Shown here: positions 61,869 to 64,000 of the stretch, one piece after another
How positions within the stretch are numbered: position 1 is the first letter of the stretch
Layout of the letters: each line of letters starts with the position of its first letter
DNA from: Amphiduros pacificus
Taxonomy: Eukaryota; Annelida; Polychaeta; Phyllodocida; Hesionidae
NCBI GenBank assembly: GCA_949316495.1
Contig: OX439000.1
Span: 11,910,834-11,974,833 of the forward strand
Length of the DNA: 64,000 nucleotides
Reading direction: 5' to 3'
Position numbers and translations under genes: made by a program
The notes under the pieces: generated by a model
Database searches by the model: none
What the model was told of the DNA's origin: nothing
What the model saw: the letters and a program-made list of their open reading frames with translations, nothing else

Positions 61869-64000
61869 TCATTAATAAAAAAAAATCAATCAGCAACTAT
61901 AATAACTTTCATAAAACTAGTAATTTAGTAATTTTAATTGGTAATTTCAACCAATATCCCAGCGAGCATGAACCACCCTAATGCCATATCCTCAATAAAC
62001 CATATGAAAACCACACAATAATCACCAGGCAATAATATAAGCCCAATAATAATCCAGCAATAGCCCACCTGAGCTAACCTGGGATATCTATGAAAATCGC
62101 ATGAAAACCGCCTGGTCCCTGCCATGCGGTATCCGCATGGTTAGTAAATCGCATGGAATTCACATGGCAGCCAGCTGGAAACCATGCGGCTGGCAAATCT
62201 AAAACCGCCTGGTTACCATGCGTCTTACTTTTTTGTGAAAACCAGCTGTTGGAAACCACCTGGTTACCGCCTAGTTTTCAGCCGGTAGCCATGCGGCGCA
62301 CATTTTCTAGTGTAGATCAGTCATACAAGGATCAGGATTTCTTTGGCGCCTTTCAAAGGGTCATGTCTACTTATTGCTTTGCCACACTTGATCAGAGAAC
62401 CTTTCCATCATTTGTATGGCATTTGTTATTGAAATTAAATCTGATTCAATATTTACTCAGTCCGGTTATCATGGGTCAACAGATAAAAATATGTGTTTTG
62501 CACAGTATAAGGGTACTTATTTTAAAGGTTTATTATTTATGTGCAACAGTTTGAAGACTGAGAGCAGAGCTTGCCTAAATTCAGTCAATTAAGTAAACTT
62601 AATTTTACCTTCTGCCATATGGTTAGAAATATATGTAGTTGTACAGTTTTTAAAATTTGACAATATCTATTATATTTCCAACAGTCATTAAGTACCTCCA
62701 CTGCTGGATAGAGTCTTTGAAATGTCACAGTCCTCGGTAAGATTCTTTTGTCAGCTATCATTATAGCCATGGATGACTGGCCAGGCTCTGTCAATGCCTT
62801 CCAGGGTGCTCCTAATTGGAACCTTCCGCTCTGTGGAGTCCGCACCTTGCGTGTCTTCACTGACAACAGTTTGAAAGGCCAACGTCTTTCTATAAGTGGA
62901 TCGGGAAATACAATATAAATGAAATTTAATTCGCCATTTTTGAAGATTTTTGAATTTTTAATCGTTATTTTTTTTTGTGGCGGTAGGGGGTCCATTATGA
63001 TTTAATCCATTTGCAACAGATGACACCACTACAGTAATATATGGCATTATTAATTTTTATATTTCCAATGGAATGCAATCACAACATAAACAACACAAAC
63101 GCCATCTTTCCAAATTCGTTTAAGTATTAATGTTAGTTTCATATTATTTCAAGACAAGAAAAATTAATGTGAAGAAAACGAGAATTATCTAGATCAGAAG
63201 GTATTTGCTTTTTATATCAACATCATTATTATAAAGAGCTACCAGGGTATTGCCAATCGGACCTCTAATACACTGAGTTGTTATATTTCTGTTATGAAAG
63301 AGATGTGTATTGTCCTGCATTTAGTGGCGGTGTAGCAGACACAGTTGGACCCTTCAATCGGATCTGCTGTTTGAGATTGCCTACAGACAATTTTCTTGTT
63401 GTGATCTCCTTTGCTCAGCCATTCAGCTCATCGGATCTCCGTCTTTTCAGCCCTCTTGCAACACTCACAACATCTAACTTTGGATTCACAAATTCGTCTG
63501 TATTCAGCTTATTGTCCTAGCACGAATGGTTCTTGACATGTTAACATTATATGATACACTAGAAAATGTGCGCCGCATGGCTACCGGCTGAAAACTAGGC
63601 GGTAACCAGGTGGTTTCCAACAGCTGGTTTTCACAAAAAAGTAAGACGCATGGTAACCAGGCGGTTTTAGATTTGCCAGCCGCATGGTTTCCAGCTGGCT
63701 GCCATGTGAATTCCATGCGATTTACTAACCATGCGGATACCGCATGGCAGGGACCAGGCGGTTTTCATGCGATTTTCATAGATATCCCAGGTTAGCTCAG
63801 GTGGGCTATTGCTGGATTATTATTGGGCTTATATTATTGCCTGGTGATTATTGTGTGGTTTTCATATGGTTTATTGAGGATATGGCATTAGGGTGGTTCA
63901 TGCTCGCTGGGATATTGGTTGAAATTACCAATTAAAATTACTAAATTACTAGTTTTATGAAAGTTATTATAGTTGCTGATTGATTTTTTTTTATTAATGA
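61869..64000. mobile_element. DNA transposon-like element with ~446-bp near-identical TIRs
   Basis: The left arm 61869-62314 and right arm 63555-64000 are inverted copies of equal length with no length difference. Their open frames translate identically over at least 53 and 63 residues. The inverted match runs to the last base of the window, so the true outer end may lie further out. The outer part of each arm is AT-rich (TCATTAATAAAAAAA...) and the inner part is a cluster of CC-N4-GG words. The near identity implies a recent insertion. The superfamily is unknown; long TIRs would fit MULE-like or foldback-type elements. Confidence 0.8.
62315..63554 (-). pseudogene. Coding-like interior of the long-TIR element
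   Basis: Two minus-strand segments look exon-like. 62889-62696 (acceptor CTTATAG, donor GGAG/GTACTT) reads RRWPFKLLSVKTRKVRTPQS and continues for 64 codons to Y-P-A-V-E. 63518-63279 reads F-V-N-P-K-L-D-V-V-S, then ARGLKRRRSDELNG, one TGA, then AKEITTRKLSVGNLKQQIRL and ATPPLNAGQY. I recognise neither. They may be a decayed transposase or host exons carried by the element. Confidence 0.35.

Noticed and set aside
61934-63935. Paired identical ORFs in both arms of the long-TIR element as genes
   Set aside because: They are the two inverted TIR copies, rich in non-coding word repeats; identity reflects arm identity, not coding constraint.

Overview
The window is AT-rich eukaryotic (animal) DNA with spliced genes, consensus GT-AG introns, very long (TA)n tracts and many tandem arrays. 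Five copies of one tRNA-headed SINE, the full copy with a (CAAA)n tail, and a CR1/L2-type LINE suggest a mollusc or another lophotrochozoan. This assignment is an inference.

Region 1 (1-18.3 kb, minus strand) is the 5' part of a rhodopsin-family peptide GPCR gene. Exon 1 (18334-17978) carries the glycosylated N-terminus, TM1 and most of TM2. Exon 2 (701-580) carries the first extracellular loop and TM3 and ends at the S-L-E-R motif. The ~17.3 kb intron between them holds a foldback-like pair of inverted 40-bp arrays, a GC-rich insertion, a degraded LINE, SINEs, a MITE-like word-repeat element and a 63-bp minisatellite that starts at the exon-1 donor. The 3' exons lie left of the window.

Region 2 (18.3-26 kb) has no recognised gene. 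It holds (CAGG)n and (TA)n tracts, inverted 26-bp arrays around a SINE remnant, and a TTAA-flanked T2-like MITE.

Region 3 (26.1-32.3 kb, minus strand) is a complete four-exon gene with a TATA box. It encodes a secreted protein of about 951 residues: signal peptide, Cys-rich N-terminal region, then ten 67-residue repeats each ending in a furin-type RSKR site. This is the strongest candidate for something undescribed, because it looks like a precursor cut into about a dozen near-identical peptides.

Region 4 (35.8-49.6 kb) holds two intact genes transcribed divergently. One is a 984-residue CACTA/EnSpm (TNP2-like) transposase on the minus strand, whose intron holds a 217-bp satellite. The other is a five-exon, 351-residue coiled-coil/basic protein on the plus strand. 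They look like the two genes of one DNA transposon, but I could not find its ends. A large imperfect palindrome follows the second gene.

Region 5 (50-64 kb) is repeat-rich: 88-, 17-, 19- and 41-bp arrays, a polypurine-to-polypyrimidine block, clusters of the word CC-N4-GG, and at the right edge a long-TIR element with two 446-bp inverted arms that appear almost identical and a coding-like interior. I saw no tRNA or rRNA gene, no CRISPR array, and no recognisable retroviral or other virus-like element.
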